Assembly (NCBI GenBank): GCA_003552485.1
Contig: PUMX01000524.1
Location: 1 to 20,558, forward strand
Direction of reading: 5' to 3'
DNA from: Candidatus Hydrogenedentota bacterium
Lineage (GTDB): Bacteria > Hydrogenedentota > Hydrogenedentia > Hydrogenedentales > SLHB01
Length of the DNA stretch: 20,558 nucleotides
Part shown: one piece after another, positions 1 to 8,755 of the stretch
Numbering within the stretch: the first letter of the stretch is position 1
Layout of the letters: every line of letters starts with the position of its first letter
Program-made: the position numbers and the translations under genes
The notes under the pieces: generated by a model
What the model was told of the DNA's origin: nothing
What the model saw: only the letters and a program-made list of their open reading frames with translations
The model's database searches: none

Positions 1-468
1 CAGGTCCCGGCCTTCCTGCTCGAGCAGCGCGTCGATAAAATGCTCCGGGAACACCATACCGCCTTCATCGTGGTGTGGATGCGGCAAGGGCATGAATCCC
101 CGCGGCCACAAGCCCTGCTCTTTGATCTCCTCGGGCGACATCTGGCCGAGCTCCTCCCAAGTCACCCCGTCTGGCAACTGTACGCGCACGCCTTCTTGTA
201 CGGGCTTGCCGCCCGACATCTCAATGCCTTGCTTAGGGCGATCGCTGAGGTCGTAGCGCTTCTCTAGCAATTCTTCGTGACGCCCTTCAACCTCGTCTTT
301 CATGGCGACATAGCGCGCCATCATCTCGTCGAATGGCTCTTCCTGAACCACAGGCATATAGCTGCTTCGCACGATATCGCTGGCGTAGGAGATACCCACG
401 ACGGCGAGAAAGACGAGGCAGATGCCGATGGAAAAGGATCCAGCGTACTTCGCGATGCTTCTGCGCAT
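1..468 (-). CDS. Partial exported protein, N-terminal part (possible di-heme cytochrome c peroxidase-like protein)
   Basis: This is the first 156 codons of a gene that reads leftward out of the window without a stop. The ATG at 468-466 follows a purine-rich ribosome site (AGGGAG, about 9 nt upstream). The N-terminus MRRSIAKYAGSFSIG leads into one hydrophobic segment (about residues 10-28) that ends in SYA, so it is a Sec signal peptide or a single membrane anchor. The rest is soluble and charged. The stretches RYDLSDRPKQGIEMSGGK, GVTWEELGQMSPEEI and LPHPHHDEGGMVFPEHFI look to me like the start of a family often labelled 'cytochrome B6' or di-heme cytochrome c peroxidase. That match is from memory. 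No CXXCH heme motif lies in the visible part; in that family the heme sites come later. The gene is divergent from the M48 peptidase gene. The reading frame is confident, the function tentative. Confidence 0.7.
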   Translation of the reverse strand, partial: MRRSIAKYAGSFSIGICLVFLAVVGISYASDIVRSSYMPVVQEEPFDEMMARYVAMKDEVEGRHEELLEKRYDLSDRPKQGIEMSGGKPVQEGVRVQLPDGVTWEELGQMSPEEIKEQGLWPRGFMPLPHPHHDEGGMVFPEHFIDALLEQEGRDL

Positions 469-780
469 GATCCAATCTCCCTCTTCTGTAATCGGCCTTT
501 TCCGTGTGTTGCGTAAGCAGACACTTGATCCCCGGGACCATCGCGAATCCAGCGCCCTCAATGCCTAAAACCAGTGTGAACAACGGGTCGGCTTATGTCA
601 AATTATAAATTTATTTGTTAATATCTAATTATTATTAATTGATAGGATAGAATTCGTTTTCTCATATAAATTCTGGCGCGCTCCAGCGGCGAGCCTTCCC
701 TTGATGGCCGCGGCGGAGTAACATATCTGGAAAGTCACGCAAGCGGGGATCACGCCAAAGAAAATAAGGAGGACGAGACA
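469..780. other. AT-rich divergent intergenic region
   Basis: This 312-nt spacer lies between two genes that diverge. About 595-655 is strikingly AT-rich against the GC-rich surroundings, as expected for a region holding promoters for both directions. The only recognisable ribosome sites are AAGGAGG at 766-772 for the rightward gene and AGGGAG near 477-482 for the leftward gene. I see no convincing small gene, RNA or repeat in it. Confidence 0.5.
573..601 (-). promoter_or_regulatory. Candidate sigma-70-like promoter for the leftward partial gene
   Basis: Read on the minus strand, a perfect TTGACA (601-596) is followed after 17 nt by CACACT (578-573), a poor -10 match. It lies at the edge of the AT-rich block, about 100 nt upstream of the leftward start codon. 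The -35 is exact but the -10 is weak, so this is only a candidate. Confidence 0.25.
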
Positions 781-2859
781 GTGAGCAAGGCGGCTAGCCG
801 GCGAACCATGGATTTCTTCGCGCAGCAGACGCAGGCGCGGCGGCGCACGGTGTTTCTCGGCGTGTTGCTGGCGCTGGTGGTTGCGGCGATCATTCTGGTT
901 GTCTATCCCGTGTTCGCGTTTATTGTGGCGTGGGTGGGACCGTATGGAGGCGCGGGCGAGCGCGAGCCCGACTGGCCGAAGATGTGGGCGATGATGTGGC
1001 AGTGGGAAATGTTTCTTGGCGTGACGCTTGGCACGGCGCTGCTCATTTTCGGCGCGGCTCTTTTCAAGATCATCCAGTTGGCGCGCGGGGGCGGCGACCG
1101 TGTAGCCATCGCGTTGGGCGGACGCCCCGTTTCGCCGGCCACCAAGGACCCCAACGAGCGCAAACTGCTGAACGTGGTCGAGGAGATGGCTATTGCATCG
1201 GGCATGGCCGTGCCGCCGGTGTATCTGTTGGAACGCGAACGTTCGATCAACGCGTTCGCGGCGGGCACGCGGCCGGACAACGCAGTGGTTGGCGTTACCC
1301 GCGGCGCGATCGAAGCGCTTAACCGTGATGAGCTTCAAGGGGTGATCGCCCATGAGTTCAGTCACATCCTCAATGGCGATATGCGTGTGAACATACGCTT
1401 GATTGGCGTGGTCCACGGGCTCACGGCTATTGCGTTAATCGGCTACGGATTGCTTTCAAGCGGATCCCGGCGCCGTTACCGGTCGAGTTGGTCAGGCCGG
1501 TCGAGCCGCGGTCGTGGAGGCGCGGTGATGATCGGACTGATCCTGCTGGCGATTGGGCTTATTGGCGTACTGCTCGCGCGCATAGTCAAGGCGGCGGTTT
1601 CGCGTCAACGGGAGTATCTTGCCGATGCGGCGGCGGTGCAGTTCACCCGAAACCCGGGCGGCCTTGGCGGCGCGTTGATGAAGATTGGCGGCCTGACCGC
1701 CGGTTCACGGCTGATGGCTGAAAGGGCCGAAGAAGCCAGCCATATGTATTTCGGGGCGGGCGTGGGCCTCAGCGGCTTCATGAGCACCCACCCACCCCTC
1801 ACGAAACGCATCCTCCGTATTAACCCTAACTGGGATGGAGTGTTCCCACGCGTGACGCTTGCCCCACAAGTTGAAATGGCTGTTCCGCACGAGAAGGCGT
1901 CCGACCGTGGGCCGTTGGACGCCGCGTTGCCGAAAGAAGTGCGGGAAGCGGCGGGTCCGGCGGCGGGCGGCGTGCTGGCGGGCGCTGCGCTTGGACGCCA
2001 GATTCAGGCGGCGCGAACCACTACGGCCGGCGGCTCTTCCGCCAGCATGGTCGAGCAAGCAGGGAAACCCGCACCCGAGCATTTGGCGTATGCGAAAGAG
2101 CTGCGAGAGTCGATTCCGAAGTCGATACGGGAAAGCCTGCGAGAGTCTGGAGCGGGCCGCGCGATCATTTATGCGCTGCTCCTAAAGCCGGAAAAGGAAG
2201 TGCGCGACATCCAAGTGAGACGTCTAAAGGAGCACGCCGAACCAGCGGCCTATGAAATGACGGCGCGTTTTGCCAAGCCGATTGCGCAACTAGGCGACCG
2301 GTTGCGCCTGCCTCTGGTGGATCTCGCTATACCCGTGCTGCGCACCCTGTCTCCGGATCAATACCAGCGGTTCCGCGAGAATATGGACGCGCTTATCGAA
2401 GCGGACAAGCGCGTCAGCGTATTCGAGTGGATGCTGCGCCGCGTGGCGCTGCACCATCTCGAACCCCATTTTACGGGGCGGCGCCGGCCAAGAGTGCGCT
2501 ACTTTGGCATCGAACAATTGGGTAATGAAGTGGCCTGTTTGTTGTCGATGGCCGCCTATTTCGGCGCCAGGGACGGGAAACAAGCCCGGCAAATGTACGA
2601 GGCGGGAGCAGCTCAGTTGGCGCAAAGATTGCCCGAAATGTGGGCGTGGAATGACTGCAATTTCGAGGTGCTCGACACAGCCCTCGACAAACTGGCGCGA
2701 ACCGGGCCGCGCGACACGCAGATACTTCTCGAAGCGTGCGCCGCCTGCATCGCCGCGAATGAACGGGTGTCCACGCGCGAAGCTGAACTCCTGCGCGCCG
2801 TCAGCGACGCTTTTGGCGCGCCGATGCCGCCCCTGCTACCCGGGCAACCGATTGCTTGA
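781..2859 (+). CDS. Membrane M48-family zinc metallopeptidase with C-terminal helical extension
   Basis: The product is a 692-residue membrane protease of the HtpX/Ste24-like M48 family, which cleaves membrane or misfolded proteins. The GTG start is set by an excellent AAGGAGG 8 nt upstream. Hydrophobic segments lie at about 24-50, 79-100, 207-226 and 247-268. The zinc site is HEFSH at 191-195 with the third ligand probably E278 in the REYLADAAA motif, so the catalytic residues are intact. HtpX proteins are usually about 290 residues. Here roughly 350 further residues follow, predicted soluble and helical. They contain two similar segments, ADKRVSVFEWML near 541 and ANERVSTREAEL near 659, which recall TerB-like helical domains. 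A basic, Ser/Arg/Gly-rich linker lies at about 228-247 between two membrane segments. The gene stands alone, divergent from its left neighbour. The family assignment is secure; the substrate and the role of the extension are unknown. Confidence 0.9.
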   Translation: MSKAASRRTMDFFAQQTQARRRTVFLGVLLALVVAAIILVVYPVFAFIVAWVGPYGGAGEREPDWPKMWAMMWQWEMFLGVTLGTALLIFGAALFKIIQLARGGGDRVAIALGGRPVSPATKDPNERKLLNVVEEMAIASGMAVPPVYLLERERSINAFAAGTRPDNAVVGVTRGAIEALNRDELQGVIAHEFSHILNGDMRVNIRLIGVVHGLTAIALIGYGLLSSGSRRRYRSSWSGRSSRGRGGAVMIGLILLAIGLIGVLLARIVKAAVSRQREYLADAAAVQFTRNPGGLGGALMKIGGLTAGSRLMAERAEEASHMYFGAGVGLSGFMSTHPPLTKRILRINPNWDGVFPRVTLAPQVEMAVPHEKASDRGPLDAALPKEVREAAGPAAGGVLAGAALGRQIQAARTTTAGGSSASMVEQAGKPAPEHLAYAKELRESIPKSIRESLRESGAGRAIIYALLLKPEKEVRDIQVRRLKEHAEPAAYEMTARFAKPIAQLGDRLRLPLVDLAIPVLRTLSPDQYQRFRENMDALIEADKRVSVFEWMLRRVALHHLEPHFTGRRRPRVRYFGIEQLGNEVACLLSMAAYFGARDGKQARQMYEAGAAQLAQRLPEMWAWNDCNFEVLDTALDKLARTGPRDTQILLEACAACIAANERVSTREAELLRAVSDAFGAPMPPLLPGQPIA

Positions 2860-3064
2860 TGACCAGCCGGAGACGGACGTATGCTATTGCCGTCTCGCAA
2901 CAGAACACAGACCCGCGCATCATCGGCCAACCCCACAATCCCTAGTTGAATATGGCAGCCCACACACATGGTGTTGCGGTATTTGGGCAGGCCGTGGTAC
3001 CATGTGGGCAGTTAGAAAACTCGGCGCGGGCTAAGGTTGGGGCAGCCCGCGGCCGATCCGCAAC

Positions 3065-3772
3065 TTGGGAGCGGTTTCTTCGCTGAACACGCAACAGATC
3101 ACCGATATCATCGCTATAGATGGGCCCGCCGGCGCGGGCAAGAGCAGCGTTGCCCGGGAAGTAGCGCGGCGTCTCGGTTACGCCTTCTTGGATACCGGGG
3201 CCATGTACCGGGCCGCCACATGGTGGGTGCTCCAGTGCAGGGTGGATCTTGAGGATCCCAAGGCGATTGCAGCGGCGGTGGCGAGGCTCCCGCTGGAGCT
3301 TAAACTGACGGAAGACGGTTTGCTGGTCTATGTGGACGGCGAGGATGTAACGGACGCCATCCGCACTCCGGAAGTGACTGCGCAGATCTGGCGCGTGGAC
3401 GAGCTAAAGCCGGTGCGTGAGCGGCTCGTGGCGCTGCAACGCGAGTTTGCGGCTCGGGGGCCCACCGTGGCCGAAGGACGCGACATGGGCACTATTGTAT
3501 TTCCGGCGGCAAAATGCAAACTGTACCTGGACGCGAGCATCGAGGAACGCGCCCGGCGCCGCAGCCAAGAACTGGCGGAGCATAGTCAACGCGTGGACCT
3601 CGGTGAATTGATGGCCAACATCCGCGAACGGGACGAACGGAGCATGACGCGCGCGGAATCGCCGCTTCGCCAAGCCGCGGACGCCGAACGCATTGACACA
3701 ACCGGCCTCGGCTTCGACGAGGTCGTCACCTTGGTGGTCGAGAAAGGAAGGGCTGCGTTTTGTCGGCAATGA
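3065..3772 (+). CDS. cmk: Cytidylate kinase
   Basis: Cytidylate kinase phosphorylates CMP and dCMP to the diphosphates using ATP, in cytoplasmic pyrimidine nucleotide recycling. The protein has the P-loop GPAGAGKSS (20-28), the DTGAMYR motif (43-49) and the GRDMGTIVFP motif that is usually GRDIGT in the family. A C-terminal region RERDERSMTRAESPLR follows, and the length (235) is typical. The start is uncertain. The frame is closed by a TAA at 3032-3034, no ATG is available before the P-loop, and the first candidate is TTG at 3065. A CTG at 3083 has GGGAG at a good distance and would also give a normal N-terminus. The stop overlaps the start of recJ (ATGA), so the two genes are probably translationally coupled. 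Identification is confident. Confidence 0.93.
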   Translation: MGAVSSLNTQQITDIIAIDGPAGAGKSSVAREVARRLGYAFLDTGAMYRAATWWVLQCRVDLEDPKAIAAAVARLPLELKLTEDGLLVYVDGEDVTDAIRTPEVTAQIWRVDELKPVRERLVALQREFAARGPTVAEGRDMGTIVFPAAKCKLYLDASIEERARRRSQELAEHSQRVDLGELMANIRERDERSMTRAESPLRQAADAERIDTTGLGFDEVVTLVVEKGRAAFCRQ

Positions 3773-5460
3773 CAGACGTCTACTACTGGCGGATTGGGGA
3801 AATCGACCGCAGGGCGTGCGTCAACTTGGCCAACGCCCTCCAGATTCCTACTTTAATGGCTCAGTTGTTGCTCCAGCGCGGAATTCCGAATTCTGACGCG
3901 GCGCAAGCCTTCTTGAATCCATCCATCAGACAGCTCAGCAGCCCCTTTGAATTGACGGACATGGACCGCGCCGTTGCGCGCATCGCGCAAGCGCGCAAAC
4001 AAGGCGAGCGGGTGCTCGTGTTTGGCGACTACGACGCCGATGGCATCACGGGCACGGCGCTGCTGGTCTCGGCGTTGCGGCGGTACGGGCTTGCTCACGT
4101 CGAATATGCGCTTCCGCAACGGCTCGAAGAAGGCTACGGACTCCACCCTTGCCACGTCGCACGCGCCAAGGAGCGGGGAGTCGGGCTTATCATTACCGTG
4201 GATAACGGTATCGCCGCCCTGCCGGCCGCGCAGGCTGCGGCCGACGCCGGCGTGGACCTCATCATTACGGATCACCATAGGATGGGCCAAGAACTGCCGG
4301 CGGCCTGCGCCGTGATCACGCCGCAACGCGAACCGCCGGATCATCCAGCCCGCGAAATCAGCGGCGCGGCTGTGGCGTTCAAACTCGCTTGGGCGCTGAC
4401 CAACACAGTCCGCGATCTTGACCTCGTAGCCATTGGCGTGGTGGCGGATATTGTGCCGTTGCGCGGCGAGAACCGCGTTCTGGTAGCCTTGGGCCTGCGC
4501 GAAATCAATGCCAACCCGCGCGTTGGCATTGCGAAGCTGGCCAGTGTGGCGAGATTGCGCAAGGGGCGCCGAACCGCCGAACAAATCGCGTTTCAAATCG
4601 CGCCGCGCATCAACGCGGGCGGTCGGCTCGGCGACGGGAGAGCCGGGCTCGAACTGCTCCTGACCGATTCGCCAACCGAGGCCGACTGCTTGGCGAAGGA
4701 GTTGGACGCGGCCAACAACGACCGCCGCGACATCGAGCAAGCGATTTTTGATGAGATTCAGGCGGAACTCAGCGAGAGTTTTCACCCCAATCAACGGACG
4801 ATCGTTATGGCCCGGCGCGATTGGCATCCCGGTGTGATTGGCATCGTGGCGTCGCGCGTTCAGCGCAAGTATTTCCGGCCGGTGGTGCTCGTGGCGCTGG
4901 GAGAAGACGGCGCCGGCCGCGGGTCGGCCCGCAGCATCGCCGATTTTGACATCGCCAATGCGTTGCAAAACTGCGAGGAGCATCTCGTGAGGTTTGGAGG
5001 CCATCACCAAGCGGCCGGCATGACCATCGAAGCCCATCGGCTTGACGCATTTCGCGCATCATTCGAGAAGACGGCCGCTGATCGCCTGGGGACCGCACAC
5101 CTGGTTCCCCCGTTAAAGATAGACGCTGTCGCTTCGTTCAGCCAGATCGACAGTACGCTGCTCGAACAGCTCGCCCGCTTGGAACCCTACGGAGCAGGCA
5201 ACCCCGCGCCGGTCTTTTGCACCTTTGGCGTCGAGACCGCGCCAAACAGCCCGCGCGAACTGCGCAATGGCCACATGAAAGCCGCGTTCCGCCATGACGA
5301 CCGTCTCATTCCCGCTATTGGGTTCAACATGGCGCATCAACTGCCCTTGTTGGCTAATGGCGGGCTCATCGATATCGCTTACGCGCCCCGATTCGATGAA
5401 TGGAAAGGCGATTGCACCATCCAGCTCATGTTGAAAGATATCCGCCCGGTGGAGAGTTAA
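3769..5460 (+). CDS. recJ: Single-stranded-DNA-specific exonuclease RecJ
   Basis: RecJ degrades single-stranded DNA 5' to 3' in recombination and mismatch or base-excision repair. With the ATG start the protein is 563 residues, the usual size. The DHH phosphoesterase signatures are all present: DYDADG (about 87-92), TVDNG (about 144-148), DHH (about 168-170) and GGRLGDGR later. The DHHA1 domain carries GGHHQAAGM (about 410). A C-terminal OB-like region follows, containing GAGNPAPVF. I chose ATG at 3769 because it overlaps the cmk stop as ATGA. A TTG at 3760 has a better-spaced AAGGAAG and would add three residues. The pairing with cmk suggests co-transcription. Two strong hairpins follow the stop. 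Confidence 0.93.
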   Translation: MTDVYYWRIGEIDRRACVNLANALQIPTLMAQLLLQRGIPNSDAAQAFLNPSIRQLSSPFELTDMDRAVARIAQARKQGERVLVFGDYDADGITGTALLVSALRRYGLAHVEYALPQRLEEGYGLHPCHVARAKERGVGLIITVDNGIAALPAAQAAADAGVDLIITDHHRMGQELPAACAVITPQREPPDHPAREISGAAVAFKLAWALTNTVRDLDLVAIGVVADIVPLRGENRVLVALGLREINANPRVGIAKLASVARLRKGRRTAEQIAFQIAPRINAGGRLGDGRAGLELLLTDSPTEADCLAKELDAANNDRRDIEQAIFDEIQAELSESFHPNQRTIVMARRDWHPGVIGIVASRVQRKYFRPVVLVALGEDGAGRGSARSIADFDIANALQNCEEHLVRFGGHHQAAGMTIEAHRLDAFRASFEKTAADRLGTAHLVPPLKIDAVASFSQIDSTLLEQLARLEPYGAGNPAPVFCTFGVETAPNSPRELRNGHMKAAFRHDDRLIPAIGFNMAHQLPLLANGGLIDIAYAPRFDEWKGDCTIQLMLKDIRPVES

Positions 5461-5471
5461 CGCCGTATATG

Positions 5472-5519
5472 GAGTGCATCGGCTTGCCGATGCACTCACA
5501 CGCGGGCGGCTTGCCGCCC
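5472..5519 (+). terminator. Two tandem perfect hairpins downstream of recJ
   Basis: Starting 12 nt after the recJ stop, 5472-5497 is a perfect inverted repeat with 12-bp arms (GAGTGCATCGGC and its complement) around TT. After a 6-nt spacer, 5504-5519 is a second with 7-bp arms (GGGCGGC and its complement), also around TT. Both share the centre GGCTTGCC. No T-run follows either stem, so they are not textbook rho-independent terminators. They could end the cmk-recJ transcript, protect its 3' end, or be members of a dispersed palindromic repeat family. Confidence 0.5.
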
Positions 5520-5667
5520 ATAATCCAACGCCGCATCGCTTGGCCACCGGTGCTGAAACCTTTTCCCCGTTCTCCCCAGTCTCGACTCCACGCCCCTTTC
5601 TTGCTTAAGGCAGCCGCGTTGTGGAGAATTCTCGTTGGAGCCAAACATCACCAACGGGGGTGCAACC

Positions 5668-7137
5668 ATGAGCGAGCAGATAGAAAATGGAATACAGCCG
5701 GGGCGCATGAACCGGCGCACGTTTCTTGCTTCCACGGCAGCCGCCGCTAGCCTGGCGGCGGGGACTGTTACCGCCGAATCGGCGGAGCGCGGCACGCGCG
5801 GCAATAGGCGGCCGAATATTCTCGTCATCACCACCGACCAGCAATGGGCGGGCGCAATGAGTTGCGCTGGCAATCCATGGCTCGACACGCCGGCGATGGA
5901 CAGTCTGGCCCGTAACGGCGTTCTGTTTGAAGCGGCGTACACGCCAAATCCCATCTGCGTGCCCGCGCGCACAAGCTATATGACGGGAACGATTCCTCAT
6001 GAGAACAAAGTGATCACCAATTTGCGCGAAGAACACGTCGACCTAACCGAACCGTGCTTGGCCAAGGTGTTCCGCGATCATGGGTACGACACGGGTCACG
6101 TGGGCAAGTGGCATCTGCCGCGCCCTATCGAAGACACGGATTGGAGCGGCTTCAATTACCTCGCCGCCGTGCGCAACAATCGCGTTGATTTCGACATCCC
6201 CGACGCGTGCGCCGAGTTCTTGCGAAAGGAGCGGGAAGAACCGTTCTTTCTCATTGCTTCGTTCGTGAATCCCCACGACATCTGTGAATGGGCGCGCATC
6301 CATAGCGGTATCGAAGACGACTTGCCCAACGGCGACGTCGGTGAGCCGCCGCCGCCCGAGGATTGTCCGCCGTTCCGTCCAAACAATGTCATCCCCGAGG
6401 GCGAGCCGCCTGTGATCCGCGAGCATCAGGCCGACGAGAACATGGCGCACGCGTACCCGACGCGGGATTGGGACATCACGGATGGACGTTGGCGCCAGTA
6501 TCTTTGGGGCTATTACCGGATGACGGAACTCGTGGATTCGTATATCGGTGAAGTGCTCGGCGTACTGCGGGAGACCGGTCAAGAAGAAGATACGGTCATT
6601 GTCTTCGCCAGTGATCACGGCGACGGCATCGGCTCGCACCGCTGGAATCAGAAGACGATCTTCTACGACGAAATCTCGCGAATCCCCTTCATTGTGAGCT
6701 GGAAAGGCCACACACAACCCGGCGCGAGGAATACGCGGCGGCTGGTCAATCTGGGAACCGATCTATTCCCCACGCTGTTCGACTTCGCGGGTATCGAAAG
6801 GCCGGAAGGGTTGCGCGGTCTGAGCATGGCGCCGTTTGCGCGCGGCGAAGAGGACGCCCCCAGTCATGAATACATCGTCGTGGAAAACAACCACCACAGC
6901 GGGTTTGGCAGTCCCACTGAGGTGAACGGGCGGATGGTGCGGTCGGAACGCTATAAGTACATCCGCTATAACGAAGGCGAACCCGCCGAACAACTGTTCG
7001 ATATGGCCCTGGACCCCGGCGAAATACGCGATCTGACGTTGGACACGAATGCACGGGACGTGCTCGACGAACACCGGCGCATGCTTGATGACTACATCAC
7101 GCGCACGCACGATGATTTCCCCCGCTACGAGGGATAA
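5668..7137 (+). CDS. Tat-exported sulfatase, cysteine (formylglycine) type
   Basis: This 489-residue protein is a type I sulfatase, which hydrolyses sulfate esters on sugars or other organic molecules. The N-terminus has a twin-arginine motif NRRTFLAS (15-22) followed by an alanine-rich hydrophobic stretch, so it is exported folded by Tat. The catalytic motif is C97-V-P-A-R, in CVPARTSYMTG. The cysteine must be converted to formylglycine; alanine replaces the commoner serine of CxPSR. Metal-site residues are seen in TTDQQ (near 55-59) and ASDHGDGIGSH. I chose the ATG at 5668; the frame is open farther upstream to a TTG at 5635, and an internal ATG at 5707 would place the Tat motif at the very start. 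The gene lies 61 nt before a second sulfatase on the same strand. Substrate cannot be told from the sequence. Confidence 0.9.
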   Translation: MSEQIENGIQPGRMNRRTFLASTAAAASLAAGTVTAESAERGTRGNRRPNILVITTDQQWAGAMSCAGNPWLDTPAMDSLARNGVLFEAAYTPNPICVPARTSYMTGTIPHENKVITNLREEHVDLTEPCLAKVFRDHGYDTGHVGKWHLPRPIEDTDWSGFNYLAAVRNNRVDFDIPDACAEFLRKEREEPFFLIASFVNPHDICEWARIHSGIEDDLPNGDVGEPPPPEDCPPFRPNNVIPEGEPPVIREHQADENMAHAYPTRDWDITDGRWRQYLWGYYRMTELVDSYIGEVLGVLRETGQEEDTVIVFASDHGDGIGSHRWNQKTIFYDEISRIPFIVSWKGHTQPGARNTRRLVNLGTDLFPTLFDFAGIERPEGLRGLSMAPFARGEEDAPSHEYIVVENNHHSGFGSPTEVNGRMVRSERYKYIRYNEGEPAEQLFDMALDPGEIRDLTLDTNARDVLDEHRRMLDDYITRTHDDFPRYEG

Positions 7138-7198
7138 CAGGCCTGCGAAGGCAAGAAGCTCAGCGGGCATTGCAGCCACAAGAGGAGGCGCGAATCAA

Positions 7199-8731
7199 AT
7201 GCGGCAGACTGCAACGGCTGACGGAGGGTCAACAACGGGCCGCGTGACGCGGCGGGAATTCCTGTGGCGTGGGGGCGCGGCGGCCTTTGGAGCCTGGGCG
7301 CTCGGCAATGCGTTGCCTCTTAACACCCGCGCCGCCGCCAACCAGCAACGCCCCAACGTACTCTTTATCTGTGTGGACGATCTTCGGCCAGAACTTGGCG
7401 CTTACGGCCGCAACTACATGGTGACGCCGCACATGGATCGCTTCGCGGAAGAGGGCCGCCTTTTCCAACGCCACTACGTGCAGGCGCCCAGCTGTGGTCC
7501 GTCACGGTACGCGCTGCTTACCGGTCGCCATCCGGTGCGCGAGCACCCCGTCTCTTTTCGCAACGCCGCCTTCGATCTCTATGAAGAGAGTGTCGCGCCT
7601 CAGTCCATGTCCGAGCACTTCCGCGCGCATGGCTATCACACGACGCTGATTGGGAAGGTGACGCACACGCCCGACGGCCGCCGGGGCGGCCAGGACGTAC
7701 GCGAAAACCGCGAGGATAATCCGCCCCAAACGCCGGGCTGGGATGTCTTAGACACGCCGGCTGGTATATGGAATGACGCCTGGAGCGCGTTCTTCGCCTA
7801 CGCAGGGGGCAAGACGCGCACGCGCGGGGAAACGCCGCCCGTCGAGGCGGCCGACGTCGATGACCATGGTTATCCTGACGGGCTCATCGCGGACGCGGCC
7901 ATCGGGCATCTCGAACGGGTGGCGCAGCAGGAGGAACCGTTTTTTCTGGCAGCTGGCTTCTATAAACCGCACCTGCCATTCGCTTCGCCCCAATCATACT
8001 GGGATCGCTATGACCGCGACGCTATCGAATTGCCGGAGCACCGGGAAGCTCCCGCCAACGTGGACGGAGACATCAGCCTGCGGGCGGGCGGGGAGATGTT
8101 CGGCAACTACGACCATGAAGGCCGGGACCCCAACGAGGACGATGATCACGCGCGCCGGCTTATCCATGGCTATCGCGCGGCCGTAAGCTATGTGGACCAG
8201 CAGGTGGGTCGCGTACTCGAAGCCGTGGACGATCTCGGCTTACGGGACAACACCATCGTCGTAATCTGGGGCGACCACGGATTCCACCTCGGCGAGCATG
8301 GCATGTGGGGCAAACACACGCTGCACGAGGAGTCGCTTCGCGCGGCGTTTCTCATGCGAACGCCCGAGATGGCGGAGCCGGGCGTGACCACGAACCGTGT
8401 TACGGCGTCGGTGGATATCTACCCGACGCTGGCCGAGCTCTGCGGCATCCCGGCGCCGCAGCATTTGGAGGGCTCGAGTTTTGCGCCGCTTCTCCACGAC
8501 CCCGGCGCATCGCACGAGGACCCCGCGTTGGGCATGTGGCGCACCGGCGGCAACGAGGGCATGACCGTGCGCACCGACCGCTATCGTCTGGTGCGATGGA
8601 CGCCGCAGGACGACCCTGACACGATCGTGCAGATCGAGCTGTACGACCATAACAATGATCCAGGCGAGACGATGAACATCGCCAGCGAGCATCCCGAAAT
8701 CACGGAGCGGTTGCTGGAAAAACTGCCCTGA
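7199..8731 (+). CDS. Tat-exported sulfatase, iduronate-2-sulfatase-like
   Basis: This is a second type I sulfatase, 510 residues. The ATG at 7199 has a strong GAGGAGG about 10 nt upstream, so the longer open frame reaching back into the previous gene is not used. The signal peptide has the twin-arginine motif TRREFL (17-22) and a Gly/Ala-rich core. The active-site motif is the classical CGPSR (99-103) in CGPSRYALLTG. Metal-binding residues are seen in CVDDLRPELG (58-67) and in WGDHGFHLGEHGMWGKHT. The overall pattern resembles the iduronate-2-sulfatase subgroup, known in glycan-degrading bacteria. It probably forms an operon with the sulfatase upstream and is convergent with oadB. Family is certain; actual substrate is not. 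Confidence 0.92.
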   Translation: MRQTATADGGSTTGRVTRREFLWRGGAAAFGAWALGNALPLNTRAAANQQRPNVLFICVDDLRPELGAYGRNYMVTPHMDRFAEEGRLFQRHYVQAPSCGPSRYALLTGRHPVREHPVSFRNAAFDLYEESVAPQSMSEHFRAHGYHTTLIGKVTHTPDGRRGGQDVRENREDNPPQTPGWDVLDTPAGIWNDAWSAFFAYAGGKTRTRGETPPVEAADVDDHGYPDGLIADAAIGHLERVAQQEEPFFLAAGFYKPHLPFASPQSYWDRYDRDAIELPEHREAPANVDGDISLRAGGEMFGNYDHEGRDPNEDDDHARRLIHGYRAAVSYVDQQVGRVLEAVDDLGLRDNTIVVIWGDHGFHLGEHGMWGKHTLHEESLRAAFLMRTPEMAEPGVTTNRVTASVDIYPTLAELCGIPAPQHLEGSSFAPLLHDPGASHEDPALGMWRTGGNEGMTVRTDRYRLVRWTPQDDPDTIVQIELYDHNNDPGETMNIASEHPEITERLLEKLP

Positions 8732-8755
8732 TCCGTCTATCGCTGAGGATCTTGC

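Noticed and set aside
625..1416. Long minus-strand open frame antisense to the M48 peptidase gene
   Set aside because: It is antisense to clear M48 motifs and has a His/Arg-rich composition typical of shadow frames in GC-rich DNA.
3853..5037. 394-codon minus-strand open frame inside recJ
   Set aside because: The opposite strand encodes intact RecJ motifs along this whole stretch; the frame is a by-product of codon bias.
7049..7198. Upstream extension of the second sulfatase into the end of the first
   Set aside because: The ATG at 7199 has a strong ribosome site and leads directly into a Tat signal.
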